Below are positions 12,720 to 24,924 of a DNA stretch of 64,000 bases, piece by piece. The position numbers and the translations under genes are program-made. Position 1 is the stretch's first letter. The number at the start of each line of letters is the position of its first letter. The DNA lies in the NCBI GenBank assembly GCA_030549335.1, contig CM060198.1, positions 48,945,353-49,009,352 of the forward strand, given 5' to 3'. A model generated the notes under the pieces. It worked only from the letters and a program-made list of their open reading frames with translations, was not told the DNA's origin and searched no databases. The DNA comes from Pontederia crassipes. Lineage: Eukaryota; Streptophyta; Magnoliopsida; Commelinales; Pontederiaceae.

Positions 12720-12872
12720 GAGTGAGGACCTCATTGTAGTCCGACATTGCCTGCGCCATTGAATATGCCCAAGTTCGACAAATTTTCCACTCAATGACAT
12801 ACTTTTGTAGTCATTGACTGAGGACCTCATCATAGTTCGACATTGCTTGCGCCGCGAAATATGCCCGAGTTC
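12720..12872. repeat. Two diverged copies of a ~58-bp unit (period ~95 bp)
   Basis: The string TGAGTGAGGACCTCATTGTA...TATGCCCAAGTTC starts near 12720 and recurs as TGACTGAGGACCTCATCATA...TATGCCCGAGTTC from 12815. The region 12500-13400 is GC-richer than its surroundings and lies just upstream of the FRS pseudogene. It may be its former promoter or leader, but that is inference. Confidence 0.55.
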
Positions 12873-13406
12873 TTCGTCAGAACTACACGACCATTTTGTT
12901 GCCCTAGCTGATTGAGTTCTTTATGAGACTCATAATCGCTTGTTGCCCTAGCCCCAAACGGTCTATGTGCGATTGGTCATCCTCCCTTGCCTTCTCCTTT
13001 TCACAATTCATTCTAATAAAATTTTTTACATTGTATGATGGCAGCCTCACCTCTCCTGTGTTGCCGAGCAACTACTCCCTCTTTAGTGCTACTACTCACT
13101 CGGTCTTGTCTTCTTTTTGCCGTTATTCACGTGATAACCTTGGATTTTGTCCCATCTTGTTATCTGCTGCCACTATAAAACAATTTGCTCTAATCAAAAT
13201 TATGACATAGAACGATACCATTTATTCATATATATCACATTCAGGTAGCTTGACTTTGTGTTTACATAATATGTCAATTTGGTGATTGATTGTATGGTTA
13301 TACTTCAAGTTGTCATTTTATTGATTGCCAAGGCTTGATGTACATAATCTTTTTATGATGTTAGCATTTCATTATTATTTTCACATTAAAATTGGTTCCA
13401 GGTACC

Positions 13407-15660
13407 ATGGAAATGGAAGGTATCAAATTTGAATCTATTTGAGAAGTGATTGAAAATAATGATATTCAAGAAGTGATTGAATTTGATAATACTAATGAGG
13501 ATTTGCATGACAAAGACAAAAATGAAGAAGTGAATGTTGAAGAGTTTCAAGGTTTGAATTATGTGAAATCTTATGAGCTACGAAAGCCATACGTCGAAAT
13601 GATGTTTGACAATAACAATGAAGCATACGACTATTATGATATATATGCAAGGTTAATAGGCTTTTCTATTAGAAAACATACTTCACATAAGTCTAGAGTC
13701 GCATGAAATGTTATTAATAAAACTTTTGTTTATTCTAAAGAAGAACATAAAACTTTGAACTAAGGTATTGATAAGGTGTCTAAACAAGGAAAAGAAGTTA
13801 GAGATGATTGCCTTGCATATTTGTATGTTGGTCTAAGAAAGGATGTCAAATGAGAAGTAAAACATTTCATGAATAACATAATCATCCTTTAACAACTCTT
13901 TTTACGATCACAAAAAGAATTCTCAACAACTTTTAAAAAAGCGATTGTGAATCTACACAAATTTGGCATGGGACCATCAAAGACAGTTAGAGCACTTAAT
14001 ATGTCTGATGAATCACTCATAATACTCAATATTATATTGACCATTTGAGAGAAAAAAGGTAATTTTAGATCTAAGTTACCTAAATATCATATCTTATTTT
14101 TTAAACAAATCAAGTGGTTATGTAGGGTTCTTTAAATGAGAGTTGGATGCAGATGGCATTGTAATGAATTTCTTTTGGGTTGACTGTAGGTCAAGAGATA
14201 ATTATTTGACTTTCGATATTGTTAAATTTGATATAACATATCGAACAAACAATTTAAGAATGTCATTCACTTTCTTCACTGGAGTCCATCATCATAAGAG
14301 ATCATGTTTATTTGTTGCACTTTTCTAACTGACGAGATTGAAGAGACATTTTACTAATTATTTTCTAGATGGACTGGATGTGTGAATGGAAAGCATCTTG
14401 TTTGTGTCATTACTGATATGGATATTGTGATGGACAATAAAGATTTTCATATACTCAACATATTGTTTTACATACTACAAGAAATACAATGGCTTATCTA
14501 TAAGACCTATATCGACACATTTAAAGAAGAAATAACAAATGTCTATATGAATTCACAAGTGCAAGTGTAGATATGTTTGAAGATGGTTGGCTTTCTTTGA
14601 AGCAAAAAAATGATATCCTAGATGGTTTCTAGTAAGAAAGCATACAACAAACATAGACAAGGGATTTTATCAAAGGATAAAAAACATTAATGCATTTTTT
14701 TATGATTTTTTTAATGCAAACACATGCCTATCAAACTTTGTAGAACAATATGAGAAAGCAATTCAAATACAATGTTCTTTAAGAATGAGAAGATTTTCAT
14801 ACTATGAACTCTACTCCTATGAGTTACTAATAGAGCGGAATGACGTCATATGATTTATGTCGCTGACCCCACCTAGTGGGATAAGGCTTTGTTGTTGTTG
14901 TTGTTGAACTCTACTCCTATGTATCTTACTAATAATTCATTAGATGTTGAAGTAGACAAGATATATACACATAATGTGTCTTGCAAATTCCAAGAAGAAT
15001 AAGCACAAGACTTCAACTTATATGGATGTGAAATTTTTATGAATAACAACAAATCTGTGTACTCAATATATCTAATGCAAAGTATGGATGAAAATAAGAA
15101 TATCATGAAGTTTAATCAACATAAAGAACTATTTGATAAAATGCTTGTGCAAAAAACTTGAACAACAAGGAAATTTTTTTATCTGTCACATTTTGATTGT
15201 TCTCCATAAAGAAGGTGTAGGATATTTACCTAAAATATATGTCCTTCATCGTTGGACAGTAAATGCGATGTATGCATATAGTTGTGTGCTATATGATAAA
15301 ACCTCATCATCTTCGAGTGATTACATCTCCATTTCACAAATTGACGTGGCAAAGTAATCTTTGGCGAATAGAAGAAATATTTTCACTTTCTACAAACTAC
15401 TTACAATTTGGGGAACCAATCATAAATGATGTGATATGTAAATACACCTATCGCTTCAAGTTAACCAAGTATAAATAAAGTTTCTGCAAGTACAAGTGAA
15501 GTTCCTAAAAGTTAAACAAGCACTGTTAACATTTAAGAACATCAAATTGTCATATGTGACCCGCTTCGTGTAAAGGCTAAGAGTAGACCAATAAATGTTT
15601 TAAGAATTAAATCAGAATGTCAAACAAGAATTCCAAGAAGAGAAGTTTTGGAAAGTGTGT
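13407..15660 (+). pseudogene. FAR1/FHY3-related (FRS) pseudogene, or MULE-transposase relative
   Basis: Family-typical segments appear in the expected order but in different frames with many stops. An ATG at 13407 is followed by a FAR1-type N-terminal DNA-binding domain (KPYVEMMFDNNNEAYDYY, with FSIRKHTSH, about 13590-13700). A MULE transposase core follows (WVDCRSRDNY, DITYRTN, GVHHHKRS, about 14160-14310), then GKHLVCVITDMD near 14390. The NSFFD-like and FVEQYEKA blocks are near 14690-14770. A SWIM zinc finger (CLCKKLEQQG, ICHILIVLHKEGVGYLP, then RWTVNA) lies near 15140-15270. A C-terminal SRPINVLRIKS-like block lies near 15580. FRS proteins are nuclear transcription factors domesticated from MULE transposases. 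Part of the core appears lost and an RTE LINE tail sits inside at 14822. It is certainly non-functional; whether it was host FRS or an element cannot be settled here. Confidence 0.85.
14805..14921 (+). mobile_element. RTE-clade LINE 3' tail with 17-bp target duplication
   Basis: An 83-bp insert (14822-14904) lies between perfect 17-bp repeats (TGAACTCTACTCCTATG) at 14805-14821 and 14905-14921. It holds the RTE 3' end: TAATAGAGCGGAATGACG, GACCCCACCTAGTGGGATAA and (TTG)n. It interrupts the FRS pseudogene between the FVEQYEKA block and the downstream ELY/NSTP segment. The perfect duplication indicates a fairly recent insertion. Confidence 0.9.
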
Positions 15661-18600
15661 AAATAATCGGATATGATAAATGGCCATGTTCTTTGCTTAA
15701 GATATATAACATGTCTCGATAGCTACTTTTTATCTCCTTTTCAATGATAGTACAGTTTTCTGTTTTATCTTTACTTTGCAGGTTGTTGAAGATGTCAACA
15801 AGTAAGATGCAATAGTTTCTCAATTGTGACCAATCTTATTATCTTGTGTGTAGCACAATTGGTAAGTTATTTATTTTTAATTTATAGTACATATATTTTT
15901 TTAATTAATGGTAAATTGGTTTCATTCTTTTTTAGTTTGTAGCTCTTTTAGTATGAAGCTTCTATTGACCGTTGAAGGAACACATCAAGCTTTTATTGTT
16001 CTAGTTGAAAAAAGATATTTTATAGAGAATGATGGCCAAATGCGAGTAACTGGCCTCCATTATTTTGGCTTATGTGCCATTGAACCAAGTTTGTCAAGAT
16101 CGCTTTCCGAGGTAGGATCAGAAGGGGTCTGGAGGATCGAGGATCATAAGATCCTATCTTATGAATAAAAGATATTTTTTTAAAAAAATATAGTAATATC
16201 GATAATAATAGTAGTAGTACCAATAATAAGGATTTAATTTTGGTGTTCATTACCTTACATTGTTTCATATCTTTTACACTATCAGATCTCCATCCAACGA
16301 TTCATGATTGAATATCTCAAATAGTTTATCACAGTTGGATGATGAAGAAGATAGGGAACGAGGTGAGGTAGGGAGCACCTTCATTTTATCCTAATAATAA
16401 TAACTATTTAATATTCTAATCTTAATATCTATCTTATACTTAATTTGTAACTTTCATGGGCTACATAACAAATTAACAATACAAAAAGCTAGAAGTTAGA
16501 ACAAACTAATTATGATATATTAACAATGGTAAATCAATTTTCTCATTTGAATTATAAAAACTTATAAGATTTTTTATTTTCTAAATATCATTTTTTACAT
16601 AAGTTTATTAATTGACATTAGAACATTCATAAAAAAATGAATAGAGAAATTGAGAGGGAGAGAATCGATAGGAATTTAACCTAATTCCTTGCCAATTTAT
16701 ATTCTTAATATTCTATTTTTTATTTTTTAAAATTTAAAATTAATTAATAAATAAATAATAGGAATGATATGATAGTCAGATAAAGTTACCTCCTTTCTTG
16801 CCAATTTTTAATTTTAATACTCTATTTTTTCAATTTTATCGATAAAAAAATAATTAAATTTTTTTTAAAAGCAAAATCATAGGATCAGTGGGACCTTACG
16901 ATCTTACATTTCCGATCTTACGATCCAACGATCGATTCAACTATGATCTTACATTTTTTATCTCCAAAGTGAGATCAACATCACTTGCTCAGTCTTAGAT
17001 CGTAGGATCTTACGATCCAAAAATCGATCTCGACAACCACGCATTGAACAATGTATTCAATTTTTTATGCTAAAGTACTTATTGAACTTTCAAGTATTAT
17101 AAACTTGTTTACATATCTTTAAGTATTCAATTTGTAATACTGATTGTACTTATTAAACTTTCAAGTATTTAGTTTGAGTTATGTCAATTTGTATTGCCAT
17201 TTGGCTACCGAATTGGGAATTGGTGCAAGTGGTTGATAAGATGCCACTTTTCTTTGCTTCTAAACTTTCTTTTCATAAGCTCTGGCTCAATAATGACATG
17301 GATAATAGGAGAAGTTTTCATCTTCTTTGTATGTGAAGCTGAGTTTAAAATTATAGATTCTCCCTTAATGCTTGGGTCAGATGTAGGCATTTTTTTGCTT
17401 GGTTCAGATGCAACCATTTATTCTCAATAGGTTTTCGTTTGGTTTCAAAGAACTTATGATGTCAGCCACAGAATGCACATCATTACCAAGTGGATTATAA
17501 GCGTTGCATTGTTGCCTGGGTAAATGCAACCATTTTTTGTCAATAGGTTTTCATCTGGATGTGAAGAACTTACTCATGAATGTATCTATCCTGTCAATCT
17601 TGTGCCATAATCCATTAATCATGTTTATTGATCTTGGTTCACAAGTGGAATCCATCCATTTAAAGTAGTTGTATTTTAAAACTTAATGTCATGAATTCCA
17701 CATACTTATTATGCAAAAAATCAACAAAGCAATGAAAAAAGTAACTAAAATTTGACATTAAGTTAACTATGTTTTCAACATGCTCACCAGCACTAATTTA
17801 CATAATTTTTTCCATTAATTCATAAATAATACATAAACAAACACAAAAAGAAAAAATTGGATAATTAACGTCTAGGCTGCAATCCATGATAGGAATCATG
17901 CCCGTTTAAAGAGCAAAAAGCAAATTAGCTCTTCTATACTAGAAAAAAATGGCCCCTCTTCATCATGTGATTAGGACAAAAAGATATACTAACAAAAGAT
18001 ATCAAGAAAATTTGATGGGAAAAATCCTCTCTAAGTAGAGATTAGCAGCAACAACATGGTTGATTGGGAGCATTATTTTATGTCACATGAGGAAAATAGA
18101 CGCCAATGCCATATGATGATTATAGAAAATTATATTTTCCCAATTTTTTAATAACCACCCTCGATCACCAAACCAAACGACCAACTGAGTCATGGTTGGA
18201 TAGATTTGATCGGATTCAACTGAGTTCAACCAGATTTTATTAAATTAATATTATATATAATAACTTTACATACACACGCGCACACACATATATATACACG
18301 TCAGTATTATGTAATGCATAAAAAGGTAGTCATAACGTATAATACATAATAAAAATATTAATTAAAATATAATATTCATAAAAAGAGTTTGAATTATTAT
18401 TATTAATATATTATATTAATTCTTTTATTTTATTCTTCAATAGTATTTTTATTTTGACATATATAATTTTCATGTTTTTTTCACGGGGCAGTTTGGCAAT
18501 AAGAACCAGAGTTTCACTAAGTTTTCGGTGAATAGATGAATTGACATATTAATTTAGAGTGTGTTTGGATAGAGCGAAATTTGATGTGGATGAATAAGGT

Positions 18601-18968
18601 ATGTGATATGATATCAAAAAGTAGATGTAATAGACTAATTTTAGTGGATATTTGAATTAAATATATATATAATAAATAGAGATTATAAATTTGTAAAAAA
18701 TTAAAAACATGTGTATATTCAAAAAATTTATGTCAAAAATTTTGTTGAAAAATATATTATTTAAATATAAAAATTGATTATTTTATTTATAATGAATAAA
18801 ATATTGAAATTTTTGGCGCCCCCTTCCTGTGCGTGCCAGAGCCCCCCTTGCGGGCGCACGGGCAGAAAAAAGACGAGGGGGGCCTCTACGAGCTTTGCCA
18901 ACCTTCGACAAAGGTGGATGGGTGGGTGGGGGGAAGCGCACTTGCGCGTGTCATGGGGCATTTTTCCG
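15661..18968. other. AT-rich intergenic DNA
   Basis: No recognisable gene. It contains a possible inverted-repeat element (16130-17035) and a CA/TA-rich microsatellite stretch near 18270-18300. At 18820-18960 a GC-rich block abuts the LTR element that follows. Confidence 0.5.
16130..17035. repeat. Weak candidate inverted-repeat (MITE-like) element
   Basis: GATCGAGGATCATAAGATCC at about 16135 is matched, inverted, by a GATCGTAGGATCTTACGATCC-like stretch at about 17000-17025. The interior is AT-rich and non-coding. The match is short and imperfect, and no target duplication was confirmed. Confidence 0.25.
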
Positions 18969-19614
18969 TGATACGAAGCGTGAAGCCTCGCGGCACCAGT
19001 GTCGCTCAACTTATAGCTCTCGGTCACTCAGCGCCGAAACCATGGAACACATGCAGCTGTCCCGCACTGCGTAATATTGCGAAGTACCAAGTCATCTGTC
19101 CTTAGAGCATTTATCTTGTAAGACCGTCCTTATGAATGGACAAGTAGGTGATGTTCCCGTAGGGTACGTCTTTTGCATCTTTAATATGTAATAAGACTCT
19201 TATACCTACGGTACACTGAGAGGAGTTCACTAGTGTCTTTCGAAGCCCAATTGTATCTTATGTTTTATCATATTTAATACAAGTAGGCTTTCCTTTAATT
19301 CTAGTGTCATGACATTTAGCGTGGGGTGGCAACTCACATTGGTGTGTCCCTTCATGACGTCCCGTGGTCCCTTAGTCGCTCCTTCGGACTTTAAGCTCCC
19401 AAGTGCCTGCATTGGTGTCGCAACGCATTAATATCACAGTCTTATGACGAGTAGTCCAACACTCTAGTCATGTCCGTGATTGAATGCCTATAAGAGCGAC
19501 TCTCGGCATAGTCGTCTCGAACATAAAACTTCCGCTGCAAACTCAAAACAGGCTTGGCTAGGTGTCTATCCGCCTAGTCGCCGCACGTAGTCGTCCGAGA
19601 ATGACCTCGTGACA
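18969..19614 (+). repeat. 5' LTR of the Gypsy-like element
   Basis: It is a direct repeat of 22542-23176. Shared blocks include CGCTCAACTTATAGCTCTCG, GTCCTTATGAATGGACAAGT and CCCGTAGGGTACGTCTTTTG. It ends CTCGTGACA immediately before the primer-binding site. Confidence 0.85.
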
Positions 19615-21504
19615 AGTGGCATCAGAGCAATTCTTTCTGCTCGGATTACCCAACGATGATGACTCGTTTGTGTCGTCGCAATGTGTCCTGGCGTAAGAAA
19701 TGTGCTTCTGCTCAAAAACTCCATCACGCCCAGGCGCACTGGTACCATGATCTTTGATCATGGATGCCAACAAGGAATGCATGGCAAGTTTCCTCGCCGC
19801 ACGTCCAGTCGTGCCCATAGCATGTTCCTCATACACCCGTGTCGTGTCAAAGAATGTCTGTCATATATCATGATGGTGGACTAATCGTCCCGCCTAACCG
19901 GGACGGTCATGCGTCGCTCACTCGAGTAGATCAACCACCCAAGGTATACAGTTGGGAATCTTGAAGTGTCGCGCGTCAAGAGTGGCCATATGCCCCGCAT
20001 GATGGTCTTGTGCTACCCATACCAAGGGGTCGCTTACACGAGCGTCGTGTAACTCGGTGGACCCGTGTCACATTCAGGAACTGTCGGTCATGCATTATCG
20101 TGATGACCTGGCGCTGCTCGGTATTTTGTGACGTCGCATCGCATGTCCAGTCATGCAATGTGAAGTGCACAATTGCTTCACGGGAGAAGTTGGCTCAAGT
20201 TCAAGTATCAAGGTTCATGGTTCATTTTCGGCTAAGGAATATCATCCTTTTGGCGAAGGACCATCAATCACAAGCATCTTGTCATGCCGCTGCACCGTCT
20301 GCCACGCCACGATGACTTTCAAGAATGGAGCAAAGCATTGATTACTTGTAAACACTTACGGACGAGCTGTCAAAATTGCCTGCCTCGTCAAGTGTCGCCT
20401 CGCAAGCGGCGTGATGCCATTCATCAAAGGTTGGGACGAACCTGCTACATGCCAAAGCAAATTGACGTCTCAATTCAGCGACCAATTTGACAAAATGGTC
20501 TGAGCGTAAAGCATCGGTGAACCTTGGCATGCTGCTGTCAAGCATTCTGCTGCCAACCGAAGGAAGGAGTACCCTTTTCTCTTGGACAGTGCCTCGAGCA
20601 ATCGAAGCGGCCTCCAAGGATCGTAATCCAAAGGTTTCGAAGGACACATAGGCGATGTTGTCCCTTCGAATGGAGATGGAGGTGACGTTGGGAGCTCATG
20701 CCATGAGTTCACCAACCACAATCCGCTTGCCCAAGTGGAGCATCTTCATGAACATCCCCATGGTTCGTTGAAGACCCGGAACGCCTATTCTTTTACAAGG
20801 GTTGGCCGCCCGGTGGATAAGTATGTCAAAGGCGCATGATCCTTGCCGACAAGCGCAATGACATTACTTTGTCCAAGTTGCGGATGGACGAGCATCTAAG
20901 GTGCATCTCTTCGTGAACGAGTACAACGATCTCGTCCCGTCCATACCCCAAAGGTGTTGCCTAAACTTCAAAGGAGGTCCCAGCATCAGAAGAAGGTATA
21001 TCCCAAGAACCTTGCAAGATGTGGCAAACTTAGGATGGCGTTGCCATCGCGATAATGTGGAATGTGGCAAACATGCATCCCATTAAGATATGGGACAGAG
21101 GAAGTGACATCTCATCAATTATGCGAGCCCTGATAAGTTGGAACTGGAGGTCAAGATCGCTTTGTTCACCATCGGACAAATGGGCATGTTGAAGGAGGAC
21201 GTGAAAGATATCACCGAGCTCCGCCTACAGTGCTCCCAGGATGATGAAAACCCAGCGTTGGTGTTCTTCAAGCAAAGGGGTTGAAGGTTTGGACTAGGAC
21301 GGAGTTGGAATGACAGGATCGCCCAACCTCCGCTCGCTAATCGTCGCTGCTAAGGCATTCATGCCAGGACAAGTGCCATACCACCAAAGCCCTTGGGCAA
21401 GGACAATGATGGGGGAGAGAAGTGCAAGTCGCACAGAGGAAGTTATCATGCCAAAGACAAAGACAACCCATCGAAGCAGGATGATCAAGTTGAACCACAG
21501 GAAT

Positions 21505-22140
21505 GTGGGGAGACTCCCGTCGCTCACTATAGCGACTTGAAGTGGACAAGGTAGAGAATGTCATATCCGAGAACCTTGCTCTACTTCAAACCGTTGAGAC
21601 ATTAGATGATCGCCAAGGGGAAAGTGGTCCCGCACTCGACACTCGACGGATGAAGTACTCTACGTTGTAGCCATATGCAACTTGAAGACAGTGAGTTGAA
21701 CCATAAGGGAACATGGAGAGACTCCCGTCGCTCACCATTGTGACTCAGAATGGACAAGGCATGGATTGTTATATCAAAGAACATTGTCCCACCTCAAGAC
21801 TGCCGAAACATCAGGTGATCACCAAGGAGGAAGTGGTCCTACGTTCTTCACTCGACGGAGGAATGGAAGACTCTACGTTGTAACCACTTGCAGCATAGAG
21901 ATGTTAAGTTAAGCCCACAAAGAGACTTGAAGCATCCCGAAACATTCGTGGGAAGACTCTTGTCGCTCATCATAGCGGCCCAAAGCACCCGAAGCAGACA
22001 AGTTGCAAATGTCGTCATCAAAGATCTTGTGCTGTCAAGCCGTCGAAATTCAAGAACGATCCTCGAGGGTGAGATGGTCCCGTACTTCACATTCGATGGA
22101 AAGGAGACCTTGTGTTGCGGCCACCCGCAATATGAAGGCA
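21505..22140 (+). repeat. Internal triplication (~210-235 bp period) within the LTR element
   Basis: The string GGGAGACTCCCGTCGCTCAC near 21509 recurs with changes near 21717 and 21950. In each case it is followed by GTGGTCCCG/TACG, CGATGG/CGACGG and a CTACGTTGTAGCCA-like block. Three diverged tandem units of non-coding or former gag sequence are therefore present. Such expansion is common in non-autonomous elements. Confidence 0.6.
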
Positions 22141-22541
22141 TCGAGTCAAGCCACGTAGGTCGAATGATGAGACTCTTCATCGTATTCTGCACGATCCTGA
22201 AACAACTCTTTCCCGAGCTATTCCTGAAGGCATACAAGAGTTGTTTCACCCCAAAGAAGTCAAACCACACAAGTTGACGCTGCGCAAGTCGAAGAGAAGT
22301 TAAGCCAAGTGATGACCCCGAATTGGACGAAGAATCAGCAAGCGAAGCAGGCCTGAGGGAGGAGTCCTCAACGAGACCCCAAGGAGCGGGCATTCCTGGC
22401 GCTGCGCGATGCTGGTGAAGTAGAAGTCAAGGCAAAGAAGACAGAATTGAATGAGACAAGTGAAGTCAAGACTGAAGATGAAGGCCCCGAGGAAGCTCGG
22501 ACAACGGCGTCGGGGGCGTCGCCGACTTTGGTGGGAGAGAA

Positions 22542-23176
22542 TGTCACGAGGCCTTATGGCACTAGCGCCGCTCAACTTATAGCTCTCGGCCGCTCAGCGC
22601 CGAAATCATGGAACACATGCACCCGCCCCGCACTGCGTAATATTACGGAGTACCAAGTTATCCGCCCTTAGGGCATTTATCTTGTAAGGCCGTCCTTATG
22701 AATGGACAAGTAGGTTATATTCCCGTAGGGTACGTCTTTTGCATCTTTAATATATAATTAGACTCTTATACCTACGGTACACTAGGAGAAGTTCATTAGT
22801 GCCTTCCGAGGCCCAATTGTATCTTATGTTTCATCATATTTAATACAAGTAAGCTTTCCTTTAATTCTAGTATCATGACCTTGAGTGTGGGGTGGCAACC
22901 CACATCACTTCATGGCGTCCCGTGATCCCTTAGTCGCCTCTTCGGACTTTAAGCGCCCAAGTGTCTGCATTGGTGCCGCAACGCGCTAATGCCACGGTCC
23001 TATGACGAGTAGTCCAACATTCTAGTCATATCCGTGATTGAATGCCTATAAGAACGAGTCCCGACATAGTCGTCTCGAACATAAAACTTTCGCTGCAAAT
23101 TCAAAACAGACTTGGCTAGGTGCCTATTTACCTAGTCGCCACACATGATCTAGTGTCCGAGAATGACCCCGTGACA
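22542..23176 (+). repeat. 3' LTR of the Gypsy-like element
   Basis: It begins TGTCACGAGG directly after the purine tract and ends CCCCGTGACA. It pairs with 18969-19614. Confidence 0.85.
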
Positions 23177-24400
23177 CGTGCACACAAGAAAGAAGAGAGG
23201 GAGGGGGGGGGGACTCCCTTTCCTGTGTGCGCCGGAGCGCCTAGTGCACATGCAAGAGGGGGGGGGGGGGGGAGGGGTTGTTCCGCGCCGGAGTCAAAGG
23301 ATTTTTCATTAAAAAATTTTTTCCTTCATTTTTTTATTTTATGTGTTATATGATTAGGGGCAATTTAATGTTTTCATAAATGAGAAAAACTAAAAAAAGG
23401 ATGGGAAATGCAATAGAAGTCGACAGAAAGATTAAAGTAGAAAAATCGCGATAGTTTAGGTATCAAAAAAAACAAATTTATAGTTTGGGGGATTAAAATA
23501 GAAAATCATGATAGTTTAGTGATAAAAAAATAAGTTCATAGTTTGAGATTAGATGTAGAAAATCGTGATAGTTTAATAGTAGTTCATGGAAATAACCATA
23601 TATAAGATAGGTAAAAAGAAGTAAAAACTAAAAGAAAGGTCGTTTGAGAAATCGGATGGTACTAGAGGTTGGTTCAACCCTAGCTCTACTTCCCAAACAA
23701 CCCCTTTAAGTTTATTACTTTTATTTTTCTATTTCCGTCAATTTCTCTTTCCCTATTAATTTCCTTTTATATAAATAAATAGATATTAAAAGATTATATT
23801 CATATAAAAGACTTTAAGTTATTAATTTTATGGGTATTTCCTCTCTCCTACTCATAAAAAGAAAGAATATTAATTTTCATTTTAAAAATTATTATTATTT
23901 CCTTTTTTATTTCCATGAATTCCTTTCTCTTATTCATTTTTCACATTTATTTTCTTTCTAAATTTTACCAATTCTTAATTCAAATACTTTCCAACTTTTT
24001 AACTTTCCTTTTTACCTTTCATTTCCTATTTTAACTTTTATTTCCTATTTTTTTCACTTTAAGTTTTGAATCGAGTCTTTTTGTTCAAAACCAATTTTTA
24101 TCGACCGAACCAAGTTTTTTTGGTGCAAAGTTTGAACTAATTTCTGTTCGTAGTTGAATCAATCGGTCCGATCCGATTTTAATAATATTATATTTTTCAC
24201 ACGTTGGTTATGTCTAATAGTAGCTATAACTCACTAATAATAATTTGCACTTGGTTTGTTCACTAACAGTAATTGAAAGAAAAAGCAACTAAAATTTGAC
24301 ATTAAGCTTTACAATAATCGCAAAAAAGCTCGCTACCAGTAATTTGACAATGGCCGCACACTAATTTAAAGTTCCATTGCTGAATGGAAAAGCTTCGTGA
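23177..24400. other. Intergenic DNA with poly-G tracts
   Basis: Long G runs lie at about 23205-23216 and 23258-23273, beside a TTCCTGTGTGCGCCGGAGC block that resembles 18826-18846 on the other side of the LTR element. The remainder is AT-rich. A segment near 24280-24300 (CAACTAAAATTTGACATTAA) also occurs near 17740, pointing to a shared unidentified repeat. Confidence 0.45.
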
Positions 24401-24924
24401 ACCGCGCATAAATCACACATGTTTACATCGGTCCTCCATAATCTATTCAGTATTCAATAGGTAGCATATCTATTAAATTCTTTATTTATAACAGGGACAT
24501 CCTAGATTAAATGGGCCTAAATCAAAGTAATTTTATTTTTAAAATTAGGAAGAATCGACCCGAGATGATTGAGCGCCCAAGGTACGGGCCCAATGGTTGA
24601 ACCACGTTGTTTATACACTTGTGTCCTCGATTTATGCGCAGGTTTGTGCGCCTCGTGCTCAAACGTAGTTCAACTTCGCGCTTTCCCGCCTGAACGCATC
24701 CATATTCGCATCCGCCCAGATCGCATCCAACGGCGATTACGCCGTGCAAAGAACATTTCAGCCCTAGCCCGACGGCTATAAAAGTGCCTTCGGTCGTCAC
24801 GCTCTGCTTCCTCAACGCTAACCCTAGCGGTCGATCGCTTCGAATCCTTCTTTGCCATCGCGTCTCCTCGTCTTCTGCCGGCGCCGGCTTTTATATCCAT
24901 CTCTGATCGACCTCCGACGTCATA
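24390..24924 (+). promoter_or_regulatory. HSP70 promoter and 5' leader
   Basis: A TATA box (TATAAAAG) lies at 24777-24784, about 140 bp before the ATG, placing transcription start near 24810. The 5' UTR is CT-rich, as in many plant leaders. One minimal heat-shock-element pair, TTC-GT-GAA, is at 24394-24401, and a looser GAA-CAT-TTC is at 24751-24759. I saw no dense array of alternating GAA/TTC modules close to the TATA box. That fits a constitutive HSC70-type gene better than a strictly heat-induced one, but this is inferred. Confidence 0.6.

Larger units (their letters stand above)
18969..23176 (+). mobile_element. Non-autonomous LTR retroelement, probably Gypsy-like, broken
   Basis: Two direct LTRs, 18969-19614 and 22542-23176 (about 640 bp each), flank a 2.9-kb GC-rich interior. 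The right LTR has inverted ends TGTCACG...CGTGACA. A primer-binding site TGGCATCAGAGC at 19617-19628, two bases after the left LTR, matches the initiator-Met tRNA type. A purine tract (GGTGGGAGAGAA) precedes the right LTR. The interior shows no recognisable protease, reverse transcriptase or integrase and only decayed, gag-like possibilities. It is far too short for a full element and is broken throughout. The LTRs look roughly 88-90% identical by eye, suggesting an age of a few million years. The immediate flanks do not give a clean 5-bp target duplication. Confidence 0.85.

Noticed and set aside
18761-22671. Many ORFs of 60-181 codons on both strands
   Set aside because: They lie in GC-rich LTR-element sequence, overlap on both strands and show no consistent protein domain.
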